A stretch of DNA of 64,000 nucleotides. It comes from Pyrinomonadaceae bacterium. GTDB taxonomy: Bacteria > Acidobacteriota > Blastocatellia > Pyrinomonadales > Pyrinomonadaceae. Both the position numbers and the translations under genes were made by a program. The notes under the pieces were generated by a model. It worked only from the letters and a program-made list of their open reading frames with translations. It searched no databases and was not told where the DNA came from. The stretch covers positions 1-64,000 of the forward strand of contig JAIBCC010000018.1 in assembly GCA_019694395.1 (NCBI GenBank), given 5' to 3'. Positions 27,061 through 36,186 of the stretch are shown here, one piece after another (positions within the stretch are counted from its first letter, which is position 1; each line of letters begins with the position of its first letter).

Positions 27061-27375
27061 CCTGACAGGGATAAAGGGAATTGACAGGGATTTTTTTTAA
27101 ATTAATCCAAGTTGCTAATTATCAAATATTTTGATTTTGTTATCCGCGAAAATTAGGAATTATTGAAAGAATTTAGCTTTTCTTTTTAGCGTTTTTAGCG
27201 TGTTTCGCGGTTAAATCAAACTGCACCAATTAACTGGCAACTTGGGTCAATTATTCAAAATAATTTATCCTTTTTTATCCCCTGAATCCCTGTGAATTTT
27301 CTTTTGCATTAAACTAAACTAAAATAAAATACAGTTACAAAGATTAAATCCAAATCGCTTTACCAAAGCCAAATT
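27061..27375. other. Intergenic region rich in inverted repeats
   Basis: About 315 bp. A GACAGGGATAAAGGGAATTG segment near 27063 faces an ATCCCCTGAATCCCTGTGAA segment near 27280, and a CCGCGAA...TTCGCGG unit lies at 27144-27210. No gene is visible. Confidence 0.55.
27144..27210. repeat. Degenerate unit of the GCCCGCGAAA repeat family
   Basis: CCGCGAAAATTAG at the left and TTTTTAGCGTGTTTCGCGG at the right form the arms. Confidence 0.55.
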
Positions 27376-30192
27376 ATGAAAATTGCCAAATTTTATCTTG
27401 TCGTTATTTGTCTGTTGTTTTCAGTCTTTTCCGTTTTCGCGCAAAAAAATGCTGCGCCTTCTTTCAAAGTAGATTTCCAAAAATTTACTTTGCCGAACGG
27501 TTTGCAGGTTATTTTTCACATTGACCGTTCCGATCCGGTGGTTGCCGTAAATTTAACGGCGCATGTCGGTTCGGCGCGGGAAAAAGCCGGACGCACCGGA
27601 TTTGCCCATTTGTTTGAACATCTGCTTTTCCTTGAATCGGAAAACTTAGGCAAAGGCGGGTTGGATAAAATGACGGCGCGAATCGGCGGTTCGGGCGCGA
27701 ACGGCTCAACTACGCGTGACCGCACCAACTTTTTGCAAACAGTGCCGAAAGACGCTTTGGAAAAAATGATTTGGGCGGAAGCTGACAAACTCGGCTGGTT
27801 TATCAACACCGTTACCGATCCCGTTTTAGCCAAGGAAAAACAGGTCGTTAAGAACGAAAAGCGGCAAAGTTATGATAATGTTCCGTATGGTCATACTTCG
27901 TATGTAATTGATAAAGCCCTTTATCCAACCGACCATCCTTATAATTGGCAGGTTATCGGTTCGCTCGACGATTTGCAGAACGCGACACTTGCCGATGTCA
28001 AAGAATATTACCGCCGTTTTTATGTGCCGAATAACGTCACACTGATTTTGGCTGGCGATTTTGATGCGGTTCAGGCAAAAAAATGGGTGGAAAAATATTT
28101 TGGTGAGATCAAACGCGGAGGAGATATTCCGGCAATCCAAAAACGTCCGGGTGTGGTCAAAGAAACAGTTAAGTTCTATCACGAAGACACTTTTGCCCGT
28201 CTGCCAGAATTGACGATGGCTTGGGCTGGCGTTGAGCAATTTCATCCTGATTCTTATGCCTTGGATGTTCTCGCCGATTATCTTGCCAACGGCAAAAATG
28301 CTCCGTTCTATAAAGTTTTGGTCGAAGATAAAAAACTGACTTCCAATGTCAGAATGGGTAACGATACTCAGGAAGTTGCCGGACAATTTGAATTATCCGT
28401 TCGCGCTTTTCCCGACAAAGATTTGGATGAAGTCGCCAAAGCAGTCAACGAAGCCTTTGCCAAATTTGAAAAGGAAGGAATTTCCGAAAAGGATTTGAGC
28501 CGCATCAAAGCCGGACAGGAAACACAATTTTATAATTCGCTTTCGAGCGTTTTGGGTAAAAGCTCGCAGCTTGCCCAATACAATTATTTAACCGGCGACC
28601 CCGGTTTTGTCGAAAAAGACATCAAAAATATTCTCGCTGTCACACCTGCCGATGTAATGCGTGTTTATCAAAAATACATCAAAGGCAAAAACTTTGTCGC
28701 CACCAGTTTTGTCCCGAAAGGTAAAGTAAATCAGGCGTTGGAAGGTTCAAAGAAAGCCGAAGTTGTCGAAGAAAAAATCGAACAAAATTCAAATGAAGTT
28801 GTTGATCCGAACGTAACCGCGACTTACGAAAAAACGCCTTCATCATTTGACCGCAGCAAAGAACCGCCTTACGGAACTGCGCCGCAAGTTAAAATTCCGC
28901 TGATCTGGCAAAACAAACTTTCCAATGGAATGCGCGTTTACGGCATTCAAAACAACGAAGTTCCGTTGGTGCAATTTGAGATCGCCATTGATGGTGGTGA
29001 ACTTTTGGAAAATATCAATAAAGTCGGTGTTGCCAACCTGATGGCGCGAATGATGACGCAGGGAACGGCAAGAAAAACGCCCGAAGAATTGGAAGATGCG
29101 ATCGAACAATTAGGTGCCAGAATCAATGTTTCCGCCAATGCCGAAGATGTCAGAATCAGCGTCAATACTCTGGCGCGGAATTATCCGCAAACTCTCGCTT
29201 TGGTCGAAGAAATCTTGCTCGAACCGCGTTGGGATGCCAAAGAATTCGACCTTTTGAAACAAGGAACTATCAGCCAAATCCGTCAGGCTGAGGCAAATCC
29301 GAATGCGATTGCTCAGAACCAGTATAATTTACTGATCTACGGCAAAGATAACATTCGTTCGCGCAGTATTTTGGGAACAGTCGAATCTGTTAATGCAATT
29401 ACGCTGGATGATTTGAAGGCTTTTTACAACAATCTGTCTCCATCGGTAGCCAGAATGCACATTGTCGGCGCATTGGATAAAGTTGCTATTATTAATTCTC
29501 TGAATAAATTAAATGCTAATTGGAAAGCCAAAAAAGTTGACATTCCAAATTACAAAACGCCGGCTCCACCAACCTCGTCGAAGGTTTATTTTTACGATGT
29601 TCCCGATGCCAAACAATCCGTTTTGCGTTTCGGTTATCCCGCTTTAGCTGCAACTGATAATGACTATTATCCGGCAATCGTGATGAATTACATTCTCGGC
29701 GGCGGCGGTTTTGCTTCGCAATTAACTCAGCAATTACGCGAAGGAAAAGGCTACACCTACGGCATCAACTCGTCATTTTCGGGCACGAACAGCCCCGGAC
29801 CGTTTACGATTGGCAGCGGTGTTCGCAGCAATGTGACGCTGGAATCTGCCCAATTAGTCAAACAAATTTTGCAGGACTTCGGCAAAAATTATAACGAAAG
29901 CGATTTGGATACAACCAAGAGTTTTCTGATCAAAAGTAATGCCAGAGCCTTTGAAACTGCCGGAGCAAAATTGAATATGCTTGAAAATATCAGCAAATAC
30001 GGTTTGAAACCGGATTATGTCAAAGGCAGAGAGCAAATCGTCAAAGCTATGACCGTTCAGCGAATCAAAGATTTATCAGGCAAATATCTGGATGCCAACA
30101 AAATGATCTGGCTGATCGTCGGCGATGCTAAAACCCAATTGCCACGTTTGAAAGAATTGGGATTTGGCGACCCGATTTTGTTGAATAAATAA
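27376..30192 (+). CDS. M16-family zinc peptidase (pitrilysin/insulinase type), secreted
   Basis: The 938-aa protein has a Sec signal (about 1-21) and two M16 repeats. The N-terminal one carries the zinc motif HLFEH (about 78-82, HxxEH) with the downstream Glu around 150-156 (EKQVVKNEKRQ); the C-terminal repeat (from about 510) lacks it, as is typical. A two-repeat, single-chain form of about 940 aa is common in Bacteroidota and Acidobacteriota periplasms. It probably degrades peptides in the periplasm. Confidence 0.92.
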   Translation: MKIAKFYLVVICLLFSVFSVFAQKNAAPSFKVDFQKFTLPNGLQVIFHIDRSDPVVAVNLTAHVGSAREKAGRTGFAHLFEHLLFLESENLGKGGLDKMTARIGGSGANGSTTRDRTNFLQTVPKDALEKMIWAEADKLGWFINTVTDPVLAKEKQVVKNEKRQSYDNVPYGHTSYVIDKALYPTDHPYNWQVIGSLDDLQNATLADVKEYYRRFYVPNNVTLILAGDFDAVQAKKWVEKYFGEIKRGGDIPAIQKRPGVVKETVKFYHEDTFARLPELTMAWAGVEQFHPDSYALDVLADYLANGKNAPFYKVLVEDKKLTSNVRMGNDTQEVAGQFELSVRAFPDKDLDEVAKAVNEAFAKFEKEGISEKDLSRIKAGQETQFYNSLSSVLGKSSQLAQYNYLTGDPGFVEKDIKNILAVTPADVMRVYQKYIKGKNFVATSFVPKGKVNQALEGSKKAEVVEEKIEQNSNEVVDPNVTATYEKTPSSFDRSKEPPYGTAPQVKIPLIWQNKLSNGMRVYGIQNNEVPLVQFEIAIDGGELLENINKVGVANLMARMMTQGTARKTPEELEDAIEQLGARINVSANAEDVRISVNTLARNYPQTLALVEEILLEPRWDAKEFDLLKQGTISQIRQAEANPNAIAQNQYNLLIYGKDNIRSRSILGTVESVNAITLDDLKAFYNNLSPSVARMHIVGALDKVAIINSLNKLNANWKAKKVDIPNYKTPAPPTSSKVYFYDVPDAKQSVLRFGYPALAATDNDYYPAIVMNYILGGGGFASQLTQQLREGKGYTYGINSSFSGTNSPGPFTIGSGVRSNVTLESAQLVKQILQDFGKNYNESDLDTTKSFLIKSNARAFETAGAKLNMLENISKYGLKPDYVKGREQIVKAMTVQRIKDLSGKYLDANKMIWLIVGDAKTQLPRLKELGFGDPILLNK

Positions 30193-30206
30193 CTTGAAAA
30201 AGAATA

Positions 30207-30236
30207 AAGCCCATCATTTTAATTTTGATGGGCTTC
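30207..30236. terminator. Hairpin between M16 and mini-prepilin genes
   Basis: AAGCCCATCA and TGATGGGCTT form a 10-bp stem around a 10-nt loop, 15 bp past the M16 stop. It lies between convergent genes and could stop transcription from either side, though the T-tract is weak. Confidence 0.6.
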
Positions 30237-30292
30237 ATAAAAACTGAGTATCTCAGTTGTTTGGGGGCGGAAATTGTTAATTTATAATTCCT

Positions 30293-30412
30293 TTATTTTT
30301 GAACTGCCGGAAGCAGAAGTCCAATTAAAATGGCTGAACCGGCGGCAACAACTACCAATAACTCAATCAAGGTAAAACCTCTCATCTTATTAAATGCTGT
30401 ATTCTTTTTCAT
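30293..30412 (-). CDS. 39-aa mini-prepilin (class III signal peptide)
   Basis: This short frame encodes a complete type IV prepilin leader: positively charged start, MRG|FTLIELL with cleavage after Gly12 and Glu at mature position 5, then a hydrophobic helix ending LLLPAVQK and stop. AAAGGAG lies 9 bp before the ATG. The ending matches the LLLPAVQ at the junction where DUF1559-type pseudopilins continue with AREAARR. It is either a true micro-pilin or a remnant cut off by an early stop; the intact RBS favours expression. Confidence 0.75.
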   Translation of the reverse strand: MKKNTAFNKMRGFTLIELLVVVAAGSAILIGLLLPAVQK

Positions 30413-30666
30413 AATTTATTACTCCTTTTTTATTGTTGTTAAATAATCTGAAGACTAATAAAAATCCTCAATTTTTTTGTCGGCATTTTTTAATGCCTCC
30501 ATTTATTAATGCGAATGATTTTGAAAAAAACTATCATTGTTTTTGAATTTTTTTGAATTTTTCCCAAAACAATCCCTAATTTGGTTTGTAAAGATGTTAA
30601 AACTGATAAATTTTCTTTCTTTGCGTCCTTGCGTCTCTGCGTCTTTGCGTTAAAAATATTGTAGTA
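30413..30666. other. Intergenic region with 8-bp imperfect tandem repeat
   Basis: Contains the mini-prepilin RBS and, at about 30618-30652, four imperfect 8-bp units of the form CTTTGCGT just before the SDR start. No gene is seen. Confidence 0.5.
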
Positions 30667-31683
30667 ATGGCAAAAAAGAGCGAAAAGAAAATTTTAATCA
30701 CCGGCGGAACAGGTTTTTTAGGAAAACATCTGGTTCAGCAACTTTTGGATGCAGGGCAAAAAAACTTGCGCGTCATGGCTTCGAGCGTTCCTGCTTGGAT
30801 GACCGATTCGGGCGTTGAACCGTTTGCCGGTTCGGTCACAAATTCCGAGCACGTTGCCGAAGCAACCAAAAACTGCGAAGCAATTTATCATTTAGCCGGT
30901 AAGGTTTCGTTTGATTATGACGGTGCGAGACAAATGAACAAGCTCCACGTTGAAGGCACACGCTTGTTATGCGAAGCTGCCAAGGAAAACGGAGTCAAAA
31001 ATTTTATTCTTGCTTCGTCTTCGGGGACGTCGGCAATTACAGATGACGGAACTGTAACAGACGAAACTTTTCCGCAGCCCGTCGAAATTTTATCGAAATG
31101 GGCTTACTATGCCTCGAAATATTATCAGGAAAAAACTGCATTGAAAGCCTTTAGCGACAAAGGCGAAAGATTGGTTATTTTGAATCCGAGTTTGCTGTTA
31201 GGAAGCGGAGATGATCGTTTAAGTTCGACCAAAGTTGTGCTTGATTTTATGGCGCAAAAACTGCCGATCACTCCCGGCGGCGGATTAAATTTTGTTGATG
31301 CCCGCGATGCGGCAACGGCTTTTGTTAATGCAATTGATAAAGGCAGACATCAGGAAAGATATTTGCTTGGCGCGGTCAATTGGACGGTCAAAGAATTTTT
31401 TGCGCGTTTGGAAAGATTGACCGGAGTTTCGGCTCCGATGTTCACCGTTCCCAAAAAAGTGGCGGTTTTCGGCTCAAATCTGATTGATTCTTTCTACAAA
31501 CAATGGAATCGTTCCGCACCTTTTGAAGCCTCGGAAGTCGAAATGGGCGAATATTTCTGGTATTTCGATTCTTACAAAGCCGAAACCGAACTCGGATTTA
31601 CTTCCCGCGATCCAATGGAGACTTTGCAGGATACGGTTAAATATTTGAAAGAAAACTTCCTTGGCGAAGGAGTTTTCAAATAA
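30667..31683 (+). CDS. Extended-SDR NAD-dependent epimerase/dehydratase-like reductase
   Basis: The 338-aa protein has the nucleotide fold ILITGGTGFLGKHL (GxxGxxG), YHLAGKVSF, and the YxxxK active site in YYASKYYQEK (about 154-163). It resembles the dihydroflavonol-reductase/3-beta-HSD-like SDR group. A gene of this type accompanies ElbD-like fusions in known ether-lipid loci (elbE in myxobacteria, from memory). Here it lies 8.8 kb downstream of the fusion, so a shared pathway is inference. It is convergent with the VIT-VWA barrel gene, stop to stop with no spacer. Confidence 0.85.
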   Translation: MAKKSEKKILITGGTGFLGKHLVQQLLDAGQKNLRVMASSVPAWMTDSGVEPFAGSVTNSEHVAEATKNCEAIYHLAGKVSFDYDGARQMNKLHVEGTRLLCEAAKENGVKNFILASSSGTSAITDDGTVTDETFPQPVEILSKWAYYASKYYQEKTALKAFSDKGERLVILNPSLLLGSGDDRLSSTKVVLDFMAQKLPITPGGGLNFVDARDAATAFVNAIDKGRHQERYLLGAVNWTVKEFFARLERLTGVSAPMFTVPKKVAVFGSNLIDSFYKQWNRSAPFEASEVEMGEYFWYFDSYKAETELGFTSRDPMETLQDTVKYLKENFLGEGVFK

Positions 31684-34600
31684 TCAAAATTTGAATCTTG
31701 CCGAAAAATGAATGGTTCTTGCGCCGCCCGCGTAATTGAACGAAGTCCAACTGTTGCTTCCAAAAGTTTCCAGATTCTTCCCGAAAGTTGCGTTCGGCAC
31801 AAAAGTATTTCCGGTTTGTGTGCCAATCACATTATTCGGATTTGCCAAGCTATGGGTATTCAATAAATTAGAAGCATTAGCGGAAAAAGTAACACTGATT
31901 TCATTAGTGATTTTTACTTGTCTGGAAACTCCGAAATCAAGTTGGAAAAGGGAGTTTCCACGCACTGAATTCCTTTCCAGATTTCCAAATAAAGTAGAAT
32001 TCGGAACAGCAAAAGCCTGCGGATTTATTTCGCCGTTTGATTGATAAATCGCGGTGTTATTAACCAAATTTGGGCGATAATATTCAAAGCCGAAATCGTT
32101 AATTCTTGCATACATGATATTTAGCGGTAACGCTGAACGTCGGGTGAAAACTGTTCCAAAAGTCCAATCTCTGGTTATTGCTTTCAAAAACTGACTCTCG
32201 AAAAGGACGGGTGGCGTATAGCTTATAACCCCTTTGAAATTATGTTTTGCATCAAAATCCGATGTGCCGTCGCCTTGTTGGACAATTGCACGACGCGGAG
32301 AATCCGGCGAAAAATTATCTTTGGATCTTGCCAAAGTGTAGTTCGCCATGGCAAAAAATCCGCGTTGATAACGGTGTTCAATGCCGATTTGTAAGGCTTG
32401 ATAATCGGATTTAGCTTCGTTTGAAACATGTCGGGTTAATCCGTTTGTTTGAAAAAAGTAAAGTTTTCTTCCGGTTGAATTGATGTAATTGCTGTAAAAA
32501 GAAAGGTTTCTGGTTATTTGCTGTTGATAGCCGAAAGAAAAATGCCAGATTCGCGGCGTGCGTAAATTGCTATCAAAAATTGTGTTTGGCAAAAACTGTG
32601 TGGTCGGCAGGGAATTGAAAATTACATTTTGTGCCGATTTCCCGCTTATATTTGGGGCGGAGTTGGCGAAATAATCGGTTGCAACCGGATTGCCCAAATC
32701 ATAGAACAAACCTACACCGGCGCGGAAAACGGCATTTTGATTGAACAATCCTTGCGCCAATCCGATTCGCGGTGCAAAGTTTGAATATTTTGTTTTCCAA
32801 AGATTATTTGGCGCAGAATTTACATCCCAACGAACTCCAAAATTTAAAGTTGTTTCCGGTTTAATTTTAAAGGAATCTTCCGCGGTTAAAGCAAAATTAT
32901 TTAAATTAACGGTTGCCAAATTGTTGCGGGAAATCTCATTAATGCGGGCGGCAATACCATTCAAACTATTGGTAACTCCTGCCAGGACAACATTTCGCTC
33001 ATTTGGGTTCGCCCCAAAATCAAATGCCAATCGGCGAAAATTGCCGGAAAAATTAAAGGTGTGATTTCCAGCAACCACATCTAATCCACCAACGGATTCA
33101 AATTGATTAACCTCAGTTGAAATTCTGTCACCGCTTGCCAATGCTGAATTTTTACCGAGAAAATCGTATTTGGTGAATGATGAGGCGAACAAGTTTTGCG
33201 CTACATTTGCACCGCCGAAATTATCCAATGAAAACTTTTGCGCGATCAGATTTCGGGCAAAAGAAATTCGTCCGCTTAGGATCATTGCCGAAGTCGGAAC
33301 AACCGTGACTTTTCCGCTAAAAGTTTTGGTATCAATGTCAAAACGGCGCAGTGTATTGAGGGAAAATCCTTCGTTTCCGCGAGTTTCCGCCTCGGAATTG
33401 GTTAAATTTAATCTTCCGCCGATTTGAATTTGATTGTTTGGGGCTGCATCAATTTTTAATCCGAAATTATTATGCGAAGCGGGATTGGTGAACGTTGACG
33501 CAAATTCAGCCAGACCATTTTGTGTATTTTGCCCGTTTGGAATTGAAAACGAATTCAGCAAAGGCTGCATTGCCGCCGAAGCGTTCTGGCGTGAAAAAAT
33601 TGTTGGAACTTCGCTGACGGCAAACGCCGGTTGTTTTAATCTTAAACCTTCGTAATTGCTGAAAAAGAATGCTTTATCTTTTTTGATAAATCCGCCGACA
33701 GTTCCGCCGAATTGTTTCAGGCTGCTTTCTGCTCGCGGTAAATTTCGCGCATTGGCAAAGAAATTATTGGCATTCAGTCCTTTTCCGCCAAAGTTGCCAA
33801 ATGCCGAGCCGTGAAACATATTCGTTCCGCCGCGAGAAGTGAAATTGGCATCAATTCCGCCGGATTGTTGTTGTTTTGGCGTGCCGTTAAAACTTGTAAT
33901 GCTGATTTCGTCCAGCGCATCTTCGGCAATAAAGGCGATGGTCGAACCCGAAGCCGTCAACGCCGGAGTCGCTCCGCCATTTTTCGCAATTGAGGTTTCA
34001 TCGGCTGAAACTCCAATATTGACAATATTTCCGTCAACCCGAAAGAGATTTGCGGTTGGCTGCTGACCGTTTGAAGAAACTAATCCGCGTTTTTCCACGT
34101 TTGGAATTTCCGAAACATTAACTGTGCCGGGAGGAATATTGAGCGGAACTTCACTGCTTTTAGCTTTGGCAATCTGAGCGAGTGAACGATATTCGGTGAC
34201 GGTTGAAATGACCGATTCTGTTGTATCAACTGTGCTTGTTGAAGTAACAGTGACCATCGAATAGGCTCTTCCATTTATCGGTAAAGTTTGAACTTCCGGT
34301 TCCTGACCAAACGGAATAGCAACTGGAACTTCAACCGTTTTATTTTCGCCGCCTTCGTTGACAACTTTTTCTTCAACCGCGACAAAGGAAGTGAATGGTG
34401 TGAGCAGACGAAATTCCAGACCGAGGTTGGTAATTGCTTGTTTTAGTTCGTCTTTCATTTTGCCGGTTTGCAAACCTTGAAAGTCCTGACGGCTCAAATC
34501 GGCGACTTTTCGTCTTGCCCAGAGCGTGGCTAAAACATCATTCGCTTTATTTTGTTCGGGAAATTTGAACGGTATTTCCCGCGAGTAATCTTTTCCTGCC

Positions 34601-36186
34601 ATTTTTCCGCGCAGAATTATTTTGGCATTTCCGCCGTTCAAATATCTCCCGACAATCGAAACGGGGCGGACATCGAACAAATCGGGAACTTTTTGGGGAA
34701 AATTTTCGGCAGTTTGAACGCCTTGAATATCAATCGAAACATCTGTTAATAAAGGGTTTCGGATTCGTTCGTAAAATCTGCGGGCAGCTTTTGAACCATC
34801 ATCCTTGAGATTGACATATTCGACCTCGCCACGCCCTTCGCGTGAGATTTCATCCAACAAATAGTGATTGACTGAATGCCCGATTCCGAATCCAAAAACT
34901 CTGGCGTTGGGATGTTTTTGCACTTCAGAAATAATTTCAGCCTCGTTGCCAACGTAACCGTCAGTCATAAAACAAACGATGCGAACGTGGTCGGTGGCAT
35001 CGCTCGGCTCAAGGGCGGCTTTGATGGCTTTCATCATCTCAGTTCCGCCGGATGATTTGACACCATTTAAAAGATTCTGCGCCTTTTCCAAATTTTCTTT
35101 GCTTGCCGGAACAGGTTTATCAAACAAAATCTTGGTTTCTCCGGCGAAAGTAATAAGGTTAAAAGTATCATTCGGATTCAGCCCGTCAAGCGTTAATTTC
35201 ATTGATTCTCTGGCTTTTTCAATCGGCATTCCCGACATCGAACCGCTGGTATCTAAAACAAAAACAACCTCTTTCGGCATTGTTTCAGCAGGAATTACTT
35301 TGGCGGGAGGTTGTAAGATCAAGTTGAAAAATCCGCCCTTTGCGCTGCGATGCGTCAAAACTGCATCCTTAATTTTGTTTCCCGCAGTTTTATATTTCAA
35401 AACAAAGTCACGGTTCGGAATTTCTTCTTCATCCTTTAACCTTAATGCCAAAGTATTAGCGGAAAGTTGCTGTGTTTCGATTTCGTGCGTGTTTGATTCA
35501 AAACTTTCAAGCGGAACGCCTGCATCAAGTTTTAATTCCAAAGAAACGGTATGTGCAGGACGTTTTTCTGATGGAGGCACAATTTTACTGGCATCAGGCA
35601 CACCTGTTTGGCTGGAAGAATCAGGATTTTCGGCTTGTGAAAAAGGAATGTAACGTTCGCCAATCGTCATGGGAAAGGAAAATTCGTAAGTTCCGTCAAT
35701 ATATTTCAAAGTCTCAACGTAACTAATAACTACTTTAATTTCAGCGTTTGGCAAAATATTTGCCACCGATTGAGTAAAAATATTCGGACGTTGTTGTTCC
35801 AAAAGTGCTGCAACTTTTCCCTCTTGTCTGGCTTTTTCGTAGGTTTCCTGCGCTTTTTGCCGTTCCATTATTTTGGCTTTGACGATGCGTTTATCAATTT
35901 GAATCGTCATTTCATCAACTGCTGCATCATTCGGAAGCGGAAAAGTGTAAACCGCCTCGATTGGTGTGTCGAACGGATTTTGGAAAGTTTGCGTGACGCT
36001 CACCCGTGAGAGAAAACCGCTGATTTCGGCTTTAACCTCAGTCTTTTTGAGTGGACAAAATCCCTTTGATTTTCCGTTTTGGTCAATTACTTGCAACGAG
36101 CCTTCGCTAATGTTTTTAGTCTGAGTAAAAGCTGTAAAAGCAAATGCAGCAATAATTAGGCACACCAATATCCAACGAGGAAACAT
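31684..36186 (-). CDS. VIT + VWA domains fused to an Oar-like TonB-dependent-receptor barrel
   Basis: The 1500-aa protein starts with a Sec signal (about 1-21). A VIT domain follows (about 25-165; VSVTQTFQNPFDTPIEAVYTF and YEKARQEGKVAALLEQQRPN), then a VWA domain (about 303-480) with an intact MIDAS: DTSGSMS, GGTEM and MTDGY. A VIT-associated C-terminal region runs to about 640. From about 690 to the end it matches an Oar-like plug and barrel (FTSRGGTNMFHGSAFG, QFGGTVGGFIKKDKAFFF) ending TIHFSARFKF, with terminal Phe. The frame is unbroken. VIT-VWA is thus expected in the periplasm or plug position of an outer-membrane pore. Confidence 0.9.
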   Translation of the reverse strand: MFPRWILVCLIIAAFAFTAFTQTKNISEGSLQVIDQNGKSKGFCPLKKTEVKAEISGFLSRVSVTQTFQNPFDTPIEAVYTFPLPNDAAVDEMTIQIDKRIVKAKIMERQKAQETYEKARQEGKVAALLEQQRPNIFTQSVANILPNAEIKVVISYVETLKYIDGTYEFSFPMTIGERYIPFSQAENPDSSSQTGVPDASKIVPPSEKRPAHTVSLELKLDAGVPLESFESNTHEIETQQLSANTLALRLKDEEEIPNRDFVLKYKTAGNKIKDAVLTHRSAKGGFFNLILQPPAKVIPAETMPKEVVFVLDTSGSMSGMPIEKARESMKLTLDGLNPNDTFNLITFAGETKILFDKPVPASKENLEKAQNLLNGVKSSGGTEMMKAIKAALEPSDATDHVRIVCFMTDGYVGNEAEIISEVQKHPNARVFGFGIGHSVNHYLLDEISREGRGEVEYVNLKDDGSKAARRFYERIRNPLLTDVSIDIQGVQTAENFPQKVPDLFDVRPVSIVGRYLNGGNAKIILRGKMAGKDYSREIPFKFPEQNKANDVLATLWARRKVADLSRQDFQGLQTGKMKDELKQAITNLGLEFRLLTPFTSFVAVEEKVVNEGGENKTVEVPVAIPFGQEPEVQTLPINGRAYSMVTVTSTSTVDTTESVISTVTEYRSLAQIAKAKSSEVPLNIPPGTVNVSEIPNVEKRGLVSSNGQQPTANLFRVDGNIVNIGVSADETSIAKNGGATPALTASGSTIAFIAEDALDEISITSFNGTPKQQQSGGIDANFTSRGGTNMFHGSAFGNFGGKGLNANNFFANARNLPRAESSLKQFGGTVGGFIKKDKAFFFSNYEGLRLKQPAFAVSEVPTIFSRQNASAAMQPLLNSFSIPNGQNTQNGLAEFASTFTNPASHNNFGLKIDAAPNNQIQIGGRLNLTNSEAETRGNEGFSLNTLRRFDIDTKTFSGKVTVVPTSAMILSGRISFARNLIAQKFSLDNFGGANVAQNLFASSFTKYDFLGKNSALASGDRISTEVNQFESVGGLDVVAGNHTFNFSGNFRRLAFDFGANPNERNVVLAGVTNSLNGIAARINEISRNNLATVNLNNFALTAEDSFKIKPETTLNFGVRWDVNSAPNNLWKTKYSNFAPRIGLAQGLFNQNAVFRAGVGLFYDLGNPVATDYFANSAPNISGKSAQNVIFNSLPTTQFLPNTIFDSNLRTPRIWHFSFGYQQQITRNLSFYSNYINSTGRKLYFFQTNGLTRHVSNEAKSDYQALQIGIEHRYQRGFFAMANYTLARSKDNFSPDSPRRAIVQQGDGTSDFDAKHNFKGVISYTPPVLFESQFLKAITRDWTFGTVFTRRSALPLNIMYARINDFGFEYYRPNLVNNTAIYQSNGEINPQAFAVPNSTLFGNLERNSVRGNSLFQLDFGVSRQVKITNEISVTFSANASNLLNTHSLANPNNVIGTQTGNTFVPNATFGKNLETFGSNSWTSFNYAGGARTIHFSARFKF

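Noticed and set aside
31572-36009. Antisense frames over the VIT-VWA barrel gene, including a 224-codon one
   Set aside because: Products have no recognisable family and the opposite strand has continuous VIT, VWA and barrel motifs.
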